64,000 bases of DNA, taken from the NCBI GenBank assembly GCA_963793005.1, contig CAWBYP010000002.1:1426001-1490000 (forward strand). The letters run 5' to 3'. Below the pieces are notes generated by a model that saw only the letters and a list, made by a program, of their open reading frames with translations, was not told the DNA's origin and did no database searches. Positions 46,247 through 55,184 of this stretch are shown here, in pieces; the stretch's first letter is position 1, and every line of letters begins with the position of its first letter. Position numbers and translations under genes: made by a program. Source of the DNA: RPQJ01 sp963793005. GTDB lineage: Bacteria; Pseudomonadota; Gammaproteobacteria; Steroidobacterales; Steroidobacteraceae.

Positions 46247-47485
46247 ATGACTCCCGTTTATATCGCCGGCATCTCCACGACCGTTTTTGGTCGCCACCTG
46301 GACCGACCGGTATGCGACCTGGCACGCGACGCACTCGATGGCGCCGTAAAGGATGCCGGCTGCAGCGTTTCCGACATCGGCGTCGCGTTCTATTCCGGCA
46401 TCACGCAAGGCCGCCTGCAGGGACAGGTCGCCATCCCAGGCCACGTGGTGCTCGGGCGAATCGGCATCGACTCGATCCCGATCTTCAACGTGGAGAGCGC
46501 GTGCGCCTCGGGCAGCGCGGCGTTTCACCTGGCGGTGCAGAGCCTGCGTGCGGGATCGGCAGACGTCGCACTGGTACTGGGCTCCGAGAAGATGAACATC
46601 CTGGACAAGTCCCGGGCGTTCTCGCTGCTCGAGGCCGGCTGGGACGTGGCCCGTTCCGACGAGAGCCGGCGGGTCCTGGAGCAGATGTCGGAAGGCCTGG
46701 AGATGCCGACGCATGCACCGGCCTGCCCGACGCCCAGCGTGTTCATGGCCATCGCTGCCGGGCTTTCCCGGCTGCACATGAGGAAGTACGGGACCACGCA
46801 GCGACAGATCGCCGCCGTCGCGGCCAAGAACCACCAGCACTCGACCATGAATCCAAATTCCCAGGTCCGCAGGATGTTCAGCGTCGACGAGGTCCTTGCG
46901 GCGCCTGCCGTGCACTATCCACTGACGGTTCCGATGTGCGCACCGCTTTCGGATGGCGCCGCGGCGGCCATCCTGTGCACCGAGGAAGGCCTCCGGCGCA
47001 TCGGCGCAGACAGGAGCCGCTGCGTGCGGGTGTCCGCGAGCGTGCTGCGCAGCTTTGGTCGCCGCCGCCTGGACCAGCCTGAACTGCACCTGTCGCACCT
47101 GGCTGCAAACCAGGCCTACGAGCAGGCAGGGCTTGGACCGGAAGACATGGACGTGGCCGAGGTTCACGACGTCACGGCCATGGGCGAGATCATCCAGGTC
47201 GAGAATCTCGGCTTCGTGCCAGCGGGCGAAGGTGGGCCTGCCGCGGAGCGCGGCGATTTCACGCTCGGAGGGCGCCTGCCGGTCAACCCGTCAGGCGGAC
47301 TCGAATCACGGGGTCATCCACTGGGCGCGACCGGACTGGCGCAGCTGCACGAGCTTGCGACGCAACTGCGCGGCGAAGCAGGCCCGCGACAGGTTCCTGG
47401 CGCGCGCCACGCTATCCAGGAAAACGACGGCGGCTTCCACGGCATCGAGGAAGCGGCCGTGGCAGTACACATCCTGAGCCGGTAG
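46247..47485 (+). CDS. Thiolase-superfamily protein, SCP-x-like, lacking the second catalytic cysteine
   Basis: A 412-aa protein of the thiolase fold. The acyl-enzyme nucleophile is Cys86 in VESACASGSAAFH, and a catalytic His is in SRGHPLGATGLAQ. The usual second cysteine is not found: the HDCF-type loop reads HDVTAMGE, and the C-terminal motif region reads NDGGFHGIEE. This resembles SCP2/Ltp-type thiolases that have diverged, some of which act as retro-aldolases or need a DUF35 partner; no DUF35 gene adjoins it. It lies between gor and a rhodanese gene in one transcript. A role in beta-oxidation of a side chain is possible but not shown. Confidence 0.85.
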   Translation: MTPVYIAGISTTVFGRHLDRPVCDLARDALDGAVKDAGCSVSDIGVAFYSGITQGRLQGQVAIPGHVVLGRIGIDSIPIFNVESACASGSAAFHLAVQSLRAGSADVALVLGSEKMNILDKSRAFSLLEAGWDVARSDESRRVLEQMSEGLEMPTHAPACPTPSVFMAIAAGLSRLHMRKYGTTQRQIAAVAAKNHQHSTMNPNSQVRRMFSVDEVLAAPAVHYPLTVPMCAPLSDGAAAAILCTEEGLRRIGADRSRCVRVSASVLRSFGRRRLDQPELHLSHLAANQAYEQAGLGPEDMDVAEVHDVTAMGEIIQVENLGFVPAGEGGPAAERGDFTLGGRLPVNPSGGLESRGHPLGATGLAQLHELATQLRGEAGPRQVPGARHAIQENDGGFHGIEEAAVAVHILSR

Positions 47486-47490
47486 CGATC

Positions 47491-47841
47491 GTGCAGGCAT
47501 TCTGGTGGTGGCCTTTCGGCCGCGTTCCCGAGATCGACGCCCAGGCGCTGCAGGCGCAGCTGAAGAAGCGCACCGCGCCGCAGCTCATCGACGTGCGCAC
47601 GGCTGTCGAATGGCGCCGCAGCCGGATCGACGGGGCCATCAGTGTCCCGGTCACCGAATTCCAGGCGCGGCTTGACGCAATTGCGCTGGACAGGAACCGG
47701 CCGGTAGTGGCCATTTGCCTGACGGGCCACCGCAGCATCCCGGCCGTCCGGTTGCTGCGTGCGCGCGGCTTCGATGCCTGCCAGCTGCGCGAGGGCATGA
47801 GGTCCTGGTGGGGGGCCGGACTGCCGGTCGTGCGCGATTGA
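47491..47841 (+). CDS. Rhodanese-like sulfurtransferase
   Basis: A 116-aa single-domain rhodanese. The persulfide-carrying cysteine is in AICLTGHRS, the expected active-site loop, and QLIDVRTAVEWRRSRIDGAISVPV matches the N-terminal CH2 motif. The gene uses a GTG start at 47491, 5 bp after the thiolase stop, so it is the last gene of the AhpD-gor-thiolase unit. No signal peptide is visible; a short hydrophobic WWWPFG precedes the domain. It likely transfers sulfane sulfur to a thiol such as glutathione in the same island. Confidence 0.88.
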   Translation: MQAFWWWPFGRVPEIDAQALQAQLKKRTAPQLIDVRTAVEWRRSRIDGAISVPVTEFQARLDAIALDRNRPVVAICLTGHRSIPAVRLLRARGFDACQLREGMRSWWGAGLPVVRD

Positions 47842-47853
47842 CCCGCTGGCGCC

Positions 47854-48720
47854 TCAGCTACCCAGTCGGCGGAGGCCAACGACCGCAATGACTGCAAATA
47901 CGACCGAAGACGCGGCCATTACGGTCACCATGACCATCACGCCCGGCTCGTGAGGAAACACCTGGGTCGCCGTCGTCATCGAGATCGGCGCATTGCGCAC
48001 GAACGACATGATGGCGAGCGAGCGCCGGTTCTTGCTGTCCGGCCCACCGAGCAGGTAGCTCGCGGCGAATGCGATGACGAAGAACAGGGCGCCTGCGAGC
48101 ATCGCGCCGCGCTCGAGCGCCAGCATTTCGTCGATGTTTACGTAGACCACCTGCAGGAAGAACAGGGCCAGCAGGATCATTGATCCTTTGTGCACGAAGA
48201 CGGCGAGCCGGACTGCAAACGCGGTGAACTTCGCGCGGAGAAACAGGCCCAGCCCGACCGGTACGGCCACGGCCAGCAGCAGCTTCACGAGCAGGCTGCC
48301 GCGGTCGACGTGCGCGCCCGGCACGATGAACGACAACGCCGCCGGCATCAGCATGACGGTGATCGAGAGCAGCACCGCCAGCAGGCCGATCGCGAATCCG
48401 GCGTTGCCTCTGGCGATCTGAACGAATTTCGGACCACCCTCGGTTCCGGCGGCCAGCGCGTACACGACGATGCCGATGGCCAGCGCCTCGTGCATCGGGA
48501 TGAGCCGGGTCAGCACGACCGCGATCAGCGGCACCACGACCACGTTCGCAAGCAGCGAGAACGCGAGCAGGCGCCTGTCGCGCAGCGGCTCGACGATCTG
48601 CCGTACCGTCAGTTCCAACCCGAGGCTGAACATGGCCGAGGCCAGGAAGGCGAGAGCCACCAGGGGGAGAGTCCGGGCGAGTACGTCGTACACGGTGTTT
48701 CCTGCTGCGGCTGCGGGCAC
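47854..48720 (-). CDS. Bile acid:sodium symporter (BASS/SBF) family protein
   Basis: A 288-aa membrane protein with about nine hydrophobic helices. Family signs are FSLGLELTVRQIVEPLRDRRLLAFSLLANVVVVPLIAVVL near the N-terminus and GTEGGPKFVQIARGNAGFAIGLLAVLLSITVMLMP in the crossover region. BASS transporters move organic anions such as bile acids, keto acids or pantothenate with sodium; the substrate here is unknown, though sterol-type acids fit the surroundings. It ends 13 bp from the convergent rhodanese stop and shares a divergent promoter with the tandem GST gene. Confidence 0.87.
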   Translation of the reverse strand: MPAAAAGNTVYDVLARTLPLVALAFLASAMFSLGLELTVRQIVEPLRDRRLLAFSLLANVVVVPLIAVVLTRLIPMHEALAIGIVVYALAAGTEGGPKFVQIARGNAGFAIGLLAVLLSITVMLMPAALSFIVPGAHVDRGSLLVKLLLAVAVPVGLGLFLRAKFTAFAVRLAVFVHKGSMILLALFFLQVVYVNIDEMLALERGAMLAGALFFVIAFAASYLLGGPDSKNRRSLAIMSFVRNAPISMTTATQVFPHEPGVMVMVTVMAASSVVFAVIAVVGLRRLGS

Positions 48721-48776
48721 GGGTCAGGGCGAGCCAGAACCCAGGCGAGCACTCTATGCGTTCCGAGCCGTCATCA

Positions 48777-48794
48777 CCCCCCCTCGGAGGGGGG
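48777..48794. promoter_or_regulatory. C-run/G-run palindromic site in divergent promoter (copy 3)
   Basis: CCCCCCC (48777-48783), TCGGA, then GGGGGG (48789-48794), preceded by CATCA. It lies between the BASS symporter (start 48720, minus) and the tandem GST gene (start 48902, plus). It is the third site of the same form in a divergent gap; see 6357 and 42353. Confidence 0.45.
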
Positions 48795-48901
48795 CCTTCA
48801 ATCCAGCCTGCTGCAGGAAGATTCCAGCATCAGGCGCCGCCGCATTGAGCGCCGAGGTAACAGCTGTGGCATCCACCAGGAAATCGCGAAAGGTAAGCAG
48901 A

Positions 48902-49777
48902 ATGTCAGCAACCGAATCGGCCAGGACCAAGGCCAAGGCTCAGCCCAAGAGTCCCCCCAGGAGTCAGGACTCGGCCGTCGCCGAGTTCGTGGCGTTCGGC
49001 AAGTCGGCGCTGGGCCTCGAAGACCCGATGATGCGGTTGCGCGCGCTCGCCTCCTTCGGCACGTCCCTGATCCGGGTCAAGCGCGGCGTGATCGCCACGG
49101 GTCACCGGCAGGCGCCGGCCAAGCCGCTGGTGCTGTTCGAGGCGGAGTACTGCCCGTTTTGCCGTCATGTGCGCGAGGCGCTGACCGAACTCGACCTCGA
49201 CGCGATGATTTATCCCGTCCCGAAGCGCGGCAAGCGATTCCATGCGCGGCTGAAGAAGTTGAGCGGCAAGACCAAGGTTCCTTTCCTCCACGATCCGAAC
49301 ACCGGCAAGATGCTCGGCGAGTCGGAAGCCATCGTCGAGTACCTGTACAAGCAGTACGGGCACGACTGGGAGAAGGTCCCGGAGCGCAAGATCAGCACCT
49401 CGACGCTGGCCAGCGCCACCCGTGGCAAGAACGGCATGTTTGCCAGCCCCAGCGTGCGGCCGAAGAAAGCCCTCGAACTCTATTCCTGGGAGGGCAGCCC
49501 GTATGCGCGCATGGCCCGCGAGAAGCTGTGTGAACTCGAGATTCCGTACCTGCTGCACAACGTCGGCAAGTCGCCGGGCTCGCACGCGGACTACATGCCG
49601 CCCGAGTACCGCGCCGAGTACATGCATGACTACACGCCCGGCACCGAGAATCGTCGCAAGCTCCTGGCGCGCGCCGGCAAGGTGCAGGTGCCCTACCTGA
49701 TCGACGCCAATACGGGCGTCGCGATGTTCGAGACCCGCGCTATCCGGGAATACCTGCAGAAGACCTACGGCGCCTGA
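48902..49777 (+). CDS. Tandem GST N-terminal/glutaredoxin-fold protein
   Basis: A 291-aa protein with two thioredoxin-fold GST_N-type domains. The first (about 75-155) has a redox CPFC motif at 84-87 (EAEYCPFCRHVREAL), cis-Pro in KVPFLHD and ESEAIVEYLYKQYG. The second (about 188-290) has SPYAR in place of CxxC, VQVPYLID and ETRAIREYL. The first 70 residues are basic and unassigned. The first domain can do disulfide chemistry; the second looks glutathione-binding only. ATG 48902 is chosen for its position just after the divergent palindrome; the ORF is open upstream but in low-complexity shadow. A TauD dioxygenase gene follows 41 bp later. Confidence 0.8.
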   Translation: MSATESARTKAKAQPKSPPRSQDSAVAEFVAFGKSALGLEDPMMRLRALASFGTSLIRVKRGVIATGHRQAPAKPLVLFEAEYCPFCRHVREALTELDLDAMIYPVPKRGKRFHARLKKLSGKTKVPFLHDPNTGKMLGESEAIVEYLYKQYGHDWEKVPERKISTSTLASATRGKNGMFASPSVRPKKALELYSWEGSPYARMAREKLCELEIPYLLHNVGKSPGSHADYMPPEYRAEYMHDYTPGTENRRKLLARAGKVQVPYLIDANTGVAMFETRAIREYLQKTYGA

Positions 49778-49818
49778 ATCGAGCGGCTTTCGTTTCGCCA
49801 GTGCCGAGGGAGATCACC

Positions 49819-50733
49819 GTGCCAATCCTGACCGAGCGCAAGTTCAAGCACTTCAAGGTCGTCCCGTCGTCGCCGGTGATCGGCGGCACGGTCGAGGGAC
49901 TGCACCTTTCGAAGCTCGACGACGAGTCGGCCGCGGAACTTCGCGAGGCCCTCTGGCAGTACGGCGTGCTGTTCGCCCGCGATCAGAACCTGACGTTTGA
50001 ACAGCAGAAAAGGGTCGCGCTGTATTTCGGCGAGGAACTGGAGAAGCATGCGTTTGGCAGGACGCTGGCGGACCAGGGGCACCCGGAAGTGCTGGTGATC
50101 GAGAAGTACCAGTCCGACAAGGCAAAGACCACCACCGACATCTGGCATCACGACGTCACGGCCCGCAGGCATCCGAACATCATGTCCATACTGCAAGCGG
50201 ACGAAGTGCCGTTCGGTGCGGACACGATGTGGGCGAGCGCCACGGCCGCGTACGACCGGCTGCCCTACGCACTGAAGCTGTTGTTCCTGAACCTGGACAT
50301 CGAGCACGACACGGTCTACATGGCGTTGCGGCACGGCTTCGGAGATGCAACGACCGACCCCGAGAAGCTGATGAAGCTCGGCGAGGTCTCAACTCATCCA
50401 GCCGTCATCAACCACCCGTTCACCGGCCGCCTCGGCCTGTTCGTCGGCAACGGCTACGTGAAGCGCGTGCACGGCTATGCCGCAGAAACCAGCGAGATGA
50501 TCCTGAGGATCGCCAACCAGCTCCCGACCGTTCCGGAACTCCAGGTGCGCCACCAGTGGCGGCGCGGCGATGTGGCGCTCTGGGACAACTTCGGCACCGT
50601 GCACTACGGGGTCACGGCAGACGTAGGCGACGCAGTGCGTCGCCTGTACCGCGTCGCCGCCTGGTCGAAAAACGTGCAGCCATCGCTGGACCGCGCCACG
50701 GCCGTACGTGAACTGGTGTCGGCCGGCGCCTGA
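49819..50733 (+). CDS. TauD/TfdA-family 2-oxoglutarate/Fe(II) dioxygenase
   Basis: A 304-aa enzyme of the taurine/alpha-ketoglutarate dioxygenase family. The iron ligands are in WHHDVTA (HxD) and VHYGV (distal His), with a 2-oxoglutarate-binding Arg in RRLYRVAAW. Family features include LWQYGVLFARDQNLTFEQQ at the N-terminus and NHPFTGRLGLFVGNGYVKRV mid-protein. Such enzymes hydroxylate sulfonates, herbicides, carnitine precursors or alkyl sulfates. I choose GTG 49819, which has GGGAG six to seven bases upstream, over GTG 49801. The substrate is unknown, though its place in a sulfur-rich island makes an organosulfur compound plausible. Confidence 0.87.
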   Translation: MPILTERKFKHFKVVPSSPVIGGTVEGLHLSKLDDESAAELREALWQYGVLFARDQNLTFEQQKRVALYFGEELEKHAFGRTLADQGHPEVLVIEKYQSDKAKTTTDIWHHDVTARRHPNIMSILQADEVPFGADTMWASATAAYDRLPYALKLLFLNLDIEHDTVYMALRHGFGDATTDPEKLMKLGEVSTHPAVINHPFTGRLGLFVGNGYVKRVHGYAAETSEMILRIANQLPTVPELQVRHQWRRGDVALWDNFGTVHYGVTADVGDAVRRLYRVAAWSKNVQPSLDRATAVRELVSAGA

Positions 50734-50803
50734 TGCGAGCAGCCTGGCGAGTGTCGGTAGACCCCGATATTCCGGACCGTAAACCGTTGCTAGGGTGCCT
50801 CCC

Positions 50804-52498
50804 ATGAAAGTCATCATCGTAGGCGGAGTGGCCGGCGGGGCGTCCTGTGCGGCGCGCTTGCGCAGGCTGGACGAGACGGCCGAGATCCTGATGGTGGAGC
50901 GCGGGCCGTACGTCTCGTATGCGAACTGCGGGCTGCCGTATCACATCTCCGGCGTCATCGAGAAAGAGTCGAGCCTGATGGTCGCGAACGAGCGTGTATT
51001 CCGTGGCAACTTCGCGGTCGAGGCGCGCACGAACTGCGAGGCGATTTCAATTTCGCCGAAACAGAAGACCGTGGAGCTGCGCGACGTTGCGACCGGCAAG
51101 GTGACGACCGAGTCCTACGACAAGCTGGTGCTGTCGCCCGGCGCGCCTTCGGTCCATCCGCCGCTGCCGGGCATCGACCTGCCGGGCATATTCCAGGTGC
51201 GTACCGTGCCGGACGCTCGAGCGATCCGCGAGTGGATCGAGCGCGGCACGACGTTCCTGGCGGGGATGAACAACTACTCGGGCATCCAGTTCGTGAAGCC
51301 GAAGCGGCGCGCCGTCGTGATCGGCGGCGGCTTCATTGGCCTGGAAACGGCCGAGAACCTGATCCATCTCGGCTTCGACGTGACGCTGGTCGAGATGCTC
51401 GACCAGGTGCTCGCTCCGCTCGACGGGGAATTCGCCCGCCTCGTCCAGGAGCACGTGAAGGCGCACGGCCTGCACCTTGCACTCAACGACGGCGTGGCCG
51501 GATTCAGTCAACTCGACGGCGGCGCACTCGAGGTGCAGACGAAATCCGGAAAGTCCTACGCGGCCGACCTCGTGATCCTCTCGCTCGGCGTTCGGCCGGA
51601 CACGACGCTGGCCAGGGCGGCCGGACTCGAGATCGGCGAACGCGGCGGCATCCGGGTCGATGACCAGATGCGCACCAGCGATCCGGACATCTTCGCCGTT
51701 GGTGACGCCATCGAGGTCAGGGACTTCGTGACCGGAGAGTGGAGCCTCGTGGCGCTGGCGGGTCCCGCGAACCGACAGGGACGAATTGCCGCCGACGTGA
51801 TCGCAGGCCGCGACTCGCATTTCCGCGGCACGCAGGGAACGTCGATCATCGGGCTGTTCGGCGGCGCTGCCGCCTGGACCGGCGCCAGCGAAAAGACACT
51901 GAAGCGGCTCGGCGACAAGGACTTCGAGAAGATATATCTCTTCCCAAACTCGCACGCAGGCTATTACCCGGGCGCGAAGATGATCGGGCTGAAAGTTCTG
52001 TTCCGGAAATCCGACGGGCGGGTGCTGGGCGCACAGGCACTCGGAGAGGACGCAGCAGCCGTCGACAAGCGCATCAGTGCGCTCGCGGTCGCCATCCAGA
52101 TGCGCGCGACGGTCTACGATCTCGAGGAAGCCGAACTCTGCTATGCACCGCAGTTCGGCAGTGCCAAGGATGCCGTCAACTTCGCGGGCATGGTGGCCGC
52201 GGACGTGCTGCACGGCGACATGCCTCTTGCCCACTGGGAAGACACCGACGGTGCCTTCCTGCTCGACGTGCGCCAGCCGGTGGAACTGGTGGTGGAGAGC
52301 GTGCCCAATGCGGTCAACATTCCGCTGAACCAGCTCCGCGAGCGACTTGACGAGCTGCCACGCGACCAGGAAATACGGGTCATCTGCCGTTCCGCACAGC
52401 GAGCGTACTACGCAACGCGCATTCTTTTGCAGAATGGATTCAAGGCGAGGAACATCTCGGGCGGCATGCTCGCCAGGGCAATGCGCACGCCGGACTGA
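50804..52498 (+). CDS. CoA-disulfide reductase/NADH oxidase-like flavoprotein fused to a rhodanese domain
   Basis: A 564-aa fusion of the CoADR-RHD type. FAD binds at VIIVGGVAGGASCAARLRRL (residues 3-22), the single redox cysteine is Cys42 in SYANCGLPYHISG, and the pyridine site is VVIGGGFIGLETAENL. The C-terminal rhodanese (about 460-560) has its active Cys at 528 in VICRSAQRAYYA. Known members reduce CoA disulfide, CoA persulfide or polysulfide with NAD(P)H. ATG 50804 follows AGGG by eight bases and begins exactly at MKVIIVGG. It is 70 bp downstream of the dioxygenase gene. Confidence 0.92.
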   Translation: MKVIIVGGVAGGASCAARLRRLDETAEILMVERGPYVSYANCGLPYHISGVIEKESSLMVANERVFRGNFAVEARTNCEAISISPKQKTVELRDVATGKVTTESYDKLVLSPGAPSVHPPLPGIDLPGIFQVRTVPDARAIREWIERGTTFLAGMNNYSGIQFVKPKRRAVVIGGGFIGLETAENLIHLGFDVTLVEMLDQVLAPLDGEFARLVQEHVKAHGLHLALNDGVAGFSQLDGGALEVQTKSGKSYAADLVILSLGVRPDTTLARAAGLEIGERGGIRVDDQMRTSDPDIFAVGDAIEVRDFVTGEWSLVALAGPANRQGRIAADVIAGRDSHFRGTQGTSIIGLFGGAAAWTGASEKTLKRLGDKDFEKIYLFPNSHAGYYPGAKMIGLKVLFRKSDGRVLGAQALGEDAAAVDKRISALAVAIQMRATVYDLEEAELCYAPQFGSAKDAVNFAGMVAADVLHGDMPLAHWEDTDGAFLLDVRQPVELVVESVPNAVNIPLNQLRERLDELPRDQEIRVICRSAQRAYYATRILLQNGFKARNISGGMLARAMRTPD

Positions 52499-52566
52499 CG
52501 ACATTAAGTAGCGCGCACTCGAGCGCCGGCCCTGAGCACGAAAAGTAGAACGCGAGGACGCGAGCC

Positions 52567-54261
52567 ATGACCCAGCATTCGACCGGACCGAGCAGCAGCG
52601 GGCCCGGTGCCCCGACGCTGCGTTTCGACCTGGTTGCCGGCCTGACCGCGGCGGCGGTGGTCCTGCCGAAGGCAATGGCATACGCGACGGTGGCCGGCCT
52701 GCCCGTGGAGGTAGGCCTCTACACCGCCTTCATCCCGATGGTCATCTACGCGCTGCTCGGCAGTTCGCGGGTGCTGAGCGTGAGTTCGACCACGACGCTG
52801 GCGATCCTGGCCGGCACCCAGCTCGGCCTGGTGGTCCCGGACGGCGACCCTGCCCGCCTGATCACCGCCACGGCCACCTTGACCGCCATGGTCGGCGTGT
52901 TCCTGATGCTCGCGTCGGTGCTGCGCCTGGGATTCGTCGCAACCTTCATCTCCACCCCGGTCCTCACGGGCTTCAAGGCAGGGATCGGACTCGTGATCGT
53001 GCTCGACCAGGTGCCGAAGCTGCTCGGCGTCCACATCGACAAGGCAGGGTTCTTCCGCGACCTGCTCAGCGTCGCACAGCACCTGCCCGACACCTCGATA
53101 CTGACGCTGGCAGTTGCCGGCGCCACGTTGTTCGTGCTGTTCGGCATGGAGCGCCTATGGCCTCGTGCCCCGGCCCCACTGGTGGCGGTCGGCGGCGCCA
53201 TCGCCGCGTCCTGGTACTTCGCCCTGCACGCGCAGGGAGTGGCCACTGTCGGCTTGATTCCCCAGGGGTTCCCGTCCGTCACCGTGCCGGACCTGGCGCT
53301 GGTCACTGCGCTGGTGCCGGGCGCGCTGGGCATGGCGCTGATGAGCTTCACCGAGACGATTGCCGCCGGCCGCGCATTTGCGCTCACCGACGACCCCGCG
53401 ATCAAGCCGAACCGCGAACTGCTCGCGACCGGTGTGGCCAATCTCGGCGGCGCGTTCACGGGTGCGATGCCGGCAGGCGGCGGCACCTCGCAGACCGCCG
53501 TGGTCCGCAATGCCGGCGGCGGCTCCCAGAAGGCTTCGCTGGTGACAGCCGCTGCCGCGGTGGCGACCATGCTGCTGCTGGCGCCGCTGCTGGGCCTGAT
53601 GCCCAGCGCGACACTCGCGGCAGTCGTGATCGTCTACTCGATAGGCCTCATCCAGCCTGCGGAGTTCCGCAACATCCGCCGAGTGCGAACGATGGAGTTC
53701 CGGTGGGCACTGATTGCCTGTCTTGGAGTGCTGGTGTTCGGCACGCTGAAGGGAATCGTCGTCGCGATCATCGTCTCGATGCTCGGGCTGTCCAGCCAGG
53801 CCGCCAACCCGCGCGTGCATGTCATCGGTCGCAAGCGCGGCGCCGACGTATTGAGGCCGCTCTCGCCGGAGCACCCGGACGACGAGACGTTCGAAGGACT
53901 GTTGATCCTGCGTCCCGAGGGACGACTGTTCTTCGTCAATGCCCAGAACGTGTCGGAGCAGATCGGCGAACTGGTGTCGAAGTACCAGCCGAAGGTACTT
54001 GCGCTCGACTTGAGCCGCGTGCCGGACCTCGAATATTCGGCGCTGCAGATGCTCATGGAGGGCGAGAAACGCACCACGGAGCACGGCGCTACCGTATGGC
54101 TGGCCGGGCTGAACCCCGGCGTGCTCGAAGTCGTCCGAAACTCCGGGCTGGACCAGCAACTTGGGCCTGAGCGCCTGTTGTTCAACGCCCGCGCGGCGAT
54201 CGAGCGCTACCAGGCGATGCAGGCAGCGGCGGGCGGCACGTTGCCACCCGCCAGCCCGTGA
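52567..54261 (+). CDS. SulP/SLC26 family anion transporter with STAS domain
   Basis: A 564-aa inner-membrane transporter. Ten or more hydrophobic helices fill residues 20-420. The SulP hallmarks are present: LVAGLTAAAVVLPKAMAYATVAGLP, the TGxxSQTA-like stretch MPAGGGTSQTAVVRNAGGGSQKASL, and a C-terminal STAS domain (about 455-550, VLALDLSRVPDLEYSALQML). Substrates in the family are sulfate, bicarbonate or dicarboxylates. It starts 68 bp after the CoADR-rhodanese gene, which favours sulfate or a related sulfur oxyanion. Its stop directly abuts the convergent PPK2 stop. Confidence 0.9.
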   Translation: MTQHSTGPSSSGPGAPTLRFDLVAGLTAAAVVLPKAMAYATVAGLPVEVGLYTAFIPMVIYALLGSSRVLSVSSTTTLAILAGTQLGLVVPDGDPARLITATATLTAMVGVFLMLASVLRLGFVATFISTPVLTGFKAGIGLVIVLDQVPKLLGVHIDKAGFFRDLLSVAQHLPDTSILTLAVAGATLFVLFGMERLWPRAPAPLVAVGGAIAASWYFALHAQGVATVGLIPQGFPSVTVPDLALVTALVPGALGMALMSFTETIAAGRAFALTDDPAIKPNRELLATGVANLGGAFTGAMPAGGGTSQTAVVRNAGGGSQKASLVTAAAAVATMLLLAPLLGLMPSATLAAVVIVYSIGLIQPAEFRNIRRVRTMEFRWALIACLGVLVFGTLKGIVVAIIVSMLGLSSQAANPRVHVIGRKRGADVLRPLSPEHPDDETFEGLLILRPEGRLFFVNAQNVSEQIGELVSKYQPKVLALDLSRVPDLEYSALQMLMEGEKRTTEHGATVWLAGLNPGVLEVVRNSGLDQQLGPERLLFNARAAIERYQAMQAAAGGTLPPASP

Positions 54262-55095
54262 TCAGAAGCGTTCCTTCACGTACTTGAACGGGTAGTTCGC
54301 CGCCTTGTAGCGCCCGACCTTGCGCTTCGGAAGCTTGACCTTCTCCGACCGTGGGGCTTTGTAGGGGATCTGCTCGAGCAGATGGCTGATGAGGTTGAGC
54401 CTCACGCGCTTCTTGTCCTCAGACCGCGCGACGTGCCACGGCGCCCACGGGGTGTCGGTGGCCGCGAACATCTCGTCGCGCGCCTTCGTGTAGTCGTCCC
54501 AGCGATCGTAGGACTTCAGGTCCATTGGGGAGAGTTTCCAGATCTTGCGGCCGTCGTCGACCCTGTCGCGAAGGCGCCGTTCCTGCTCCTCGGGGCTGAC
54601 CTCCAGCCAGTACTTGAGCAGTATGATTCCGGACTTCACCATCCATTGCTCGAACAGCGGCACGACGCCCAGGAATTCCCTTGCCTGCTCCTCTTTGCAG
54701 AATCCCATCACCCGCTCGACACCGGCGCGGTTGTACCAGCTGCGGTCGAAGATCACGACTTCACCGGCTGCCGGGAAATGCTGCATGTAGCGCTGCGCGT
54801 ACATCTGTGACTTCTCGCGCTCGGTCGGCGCGGGCAGCGCGACCACCCTGAACACTCGCGGGCTCACCCGCTCTGTGATCGCCTTGATCGTGCCGCCCTT
54901 GCCGGCACCGTCGCGCCCCTCGAACACGACGCACACCTTGAGGCCCTTCAGCTTGACCCACTCCTGGAGCTTGACGAGCTCCACGTGCAGGCGCTTCAGT
55001 TCCTTTGCGTATTCCTTGTTCGACAGCCGCTTGTCCGTCGCATCGACCGCCGCCTTTGCCTTCGACTTCGCCTCTGGTTTCTTCTTACCCGCCAT
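54262..55095 (-). CDS. ppk2: Polyphosphate kinase 2 family protein, short form
   Basis: A 277-aa PPK2 with the full core and a short Lys/Ala-rich N-terminus (MAGKKKPEAKSKAKAAVD). Walker A is FEGRDGAGKGG, followed by SPRVFRVVALPAPTEREKSQMY and Walker B FDRSWYNRAGVERVMGFC. ATG 55095 has GGAG at six bases. Compared with the 420-aa paralogue at 28334, it lacks the long N-terminal extension. It probably makes NTP from polyphosphate, or the reverse. Its stop (54262) is contiguous with the SulP stop. Confidence 0.92.
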   Translation of the reverse strand: MAGKKKPEAKSKAKAAVDATDKRLSNKEYAKELKRLHVELVKLQEWVKLKGLKVCVVFEGRDGAGKGGTIKAITERVSPRVFRVVALPAPTEREKSQMYAQRYMQHFPAAGEVVIFDRSWYNRAGVERVMGFCKEEQAREFLGVVPLFEQWMVKSGIILLKYWLEVSPEEQERRLRDRVDDGRKIWKLSPMDLKSYDRWDDYTKARDEMFAATDTPWAPWHVARSEDKKRVRLNLISHLLEQIPYKAPRSEKVKLPKRKVGRYKAANYPFKYVKERF

Positions 55096-55184
55096 GACTC
55101 GCTCCGGAAGTTCGCAAATGGATCCTGAGGCTATCGTACGCCTTCGCCCGCCCGACGTTGGCTCAATCGGACCTTTGGAGTCTC

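Noticed and set aside
51047..52681. A 544-aa minus-strand open frame opposite the CoADR-rhodanese gene
   Set aside because: It is a shadow frame rich in Arg/His/Leu without any motif; the plus-strand protein is a clear family match.
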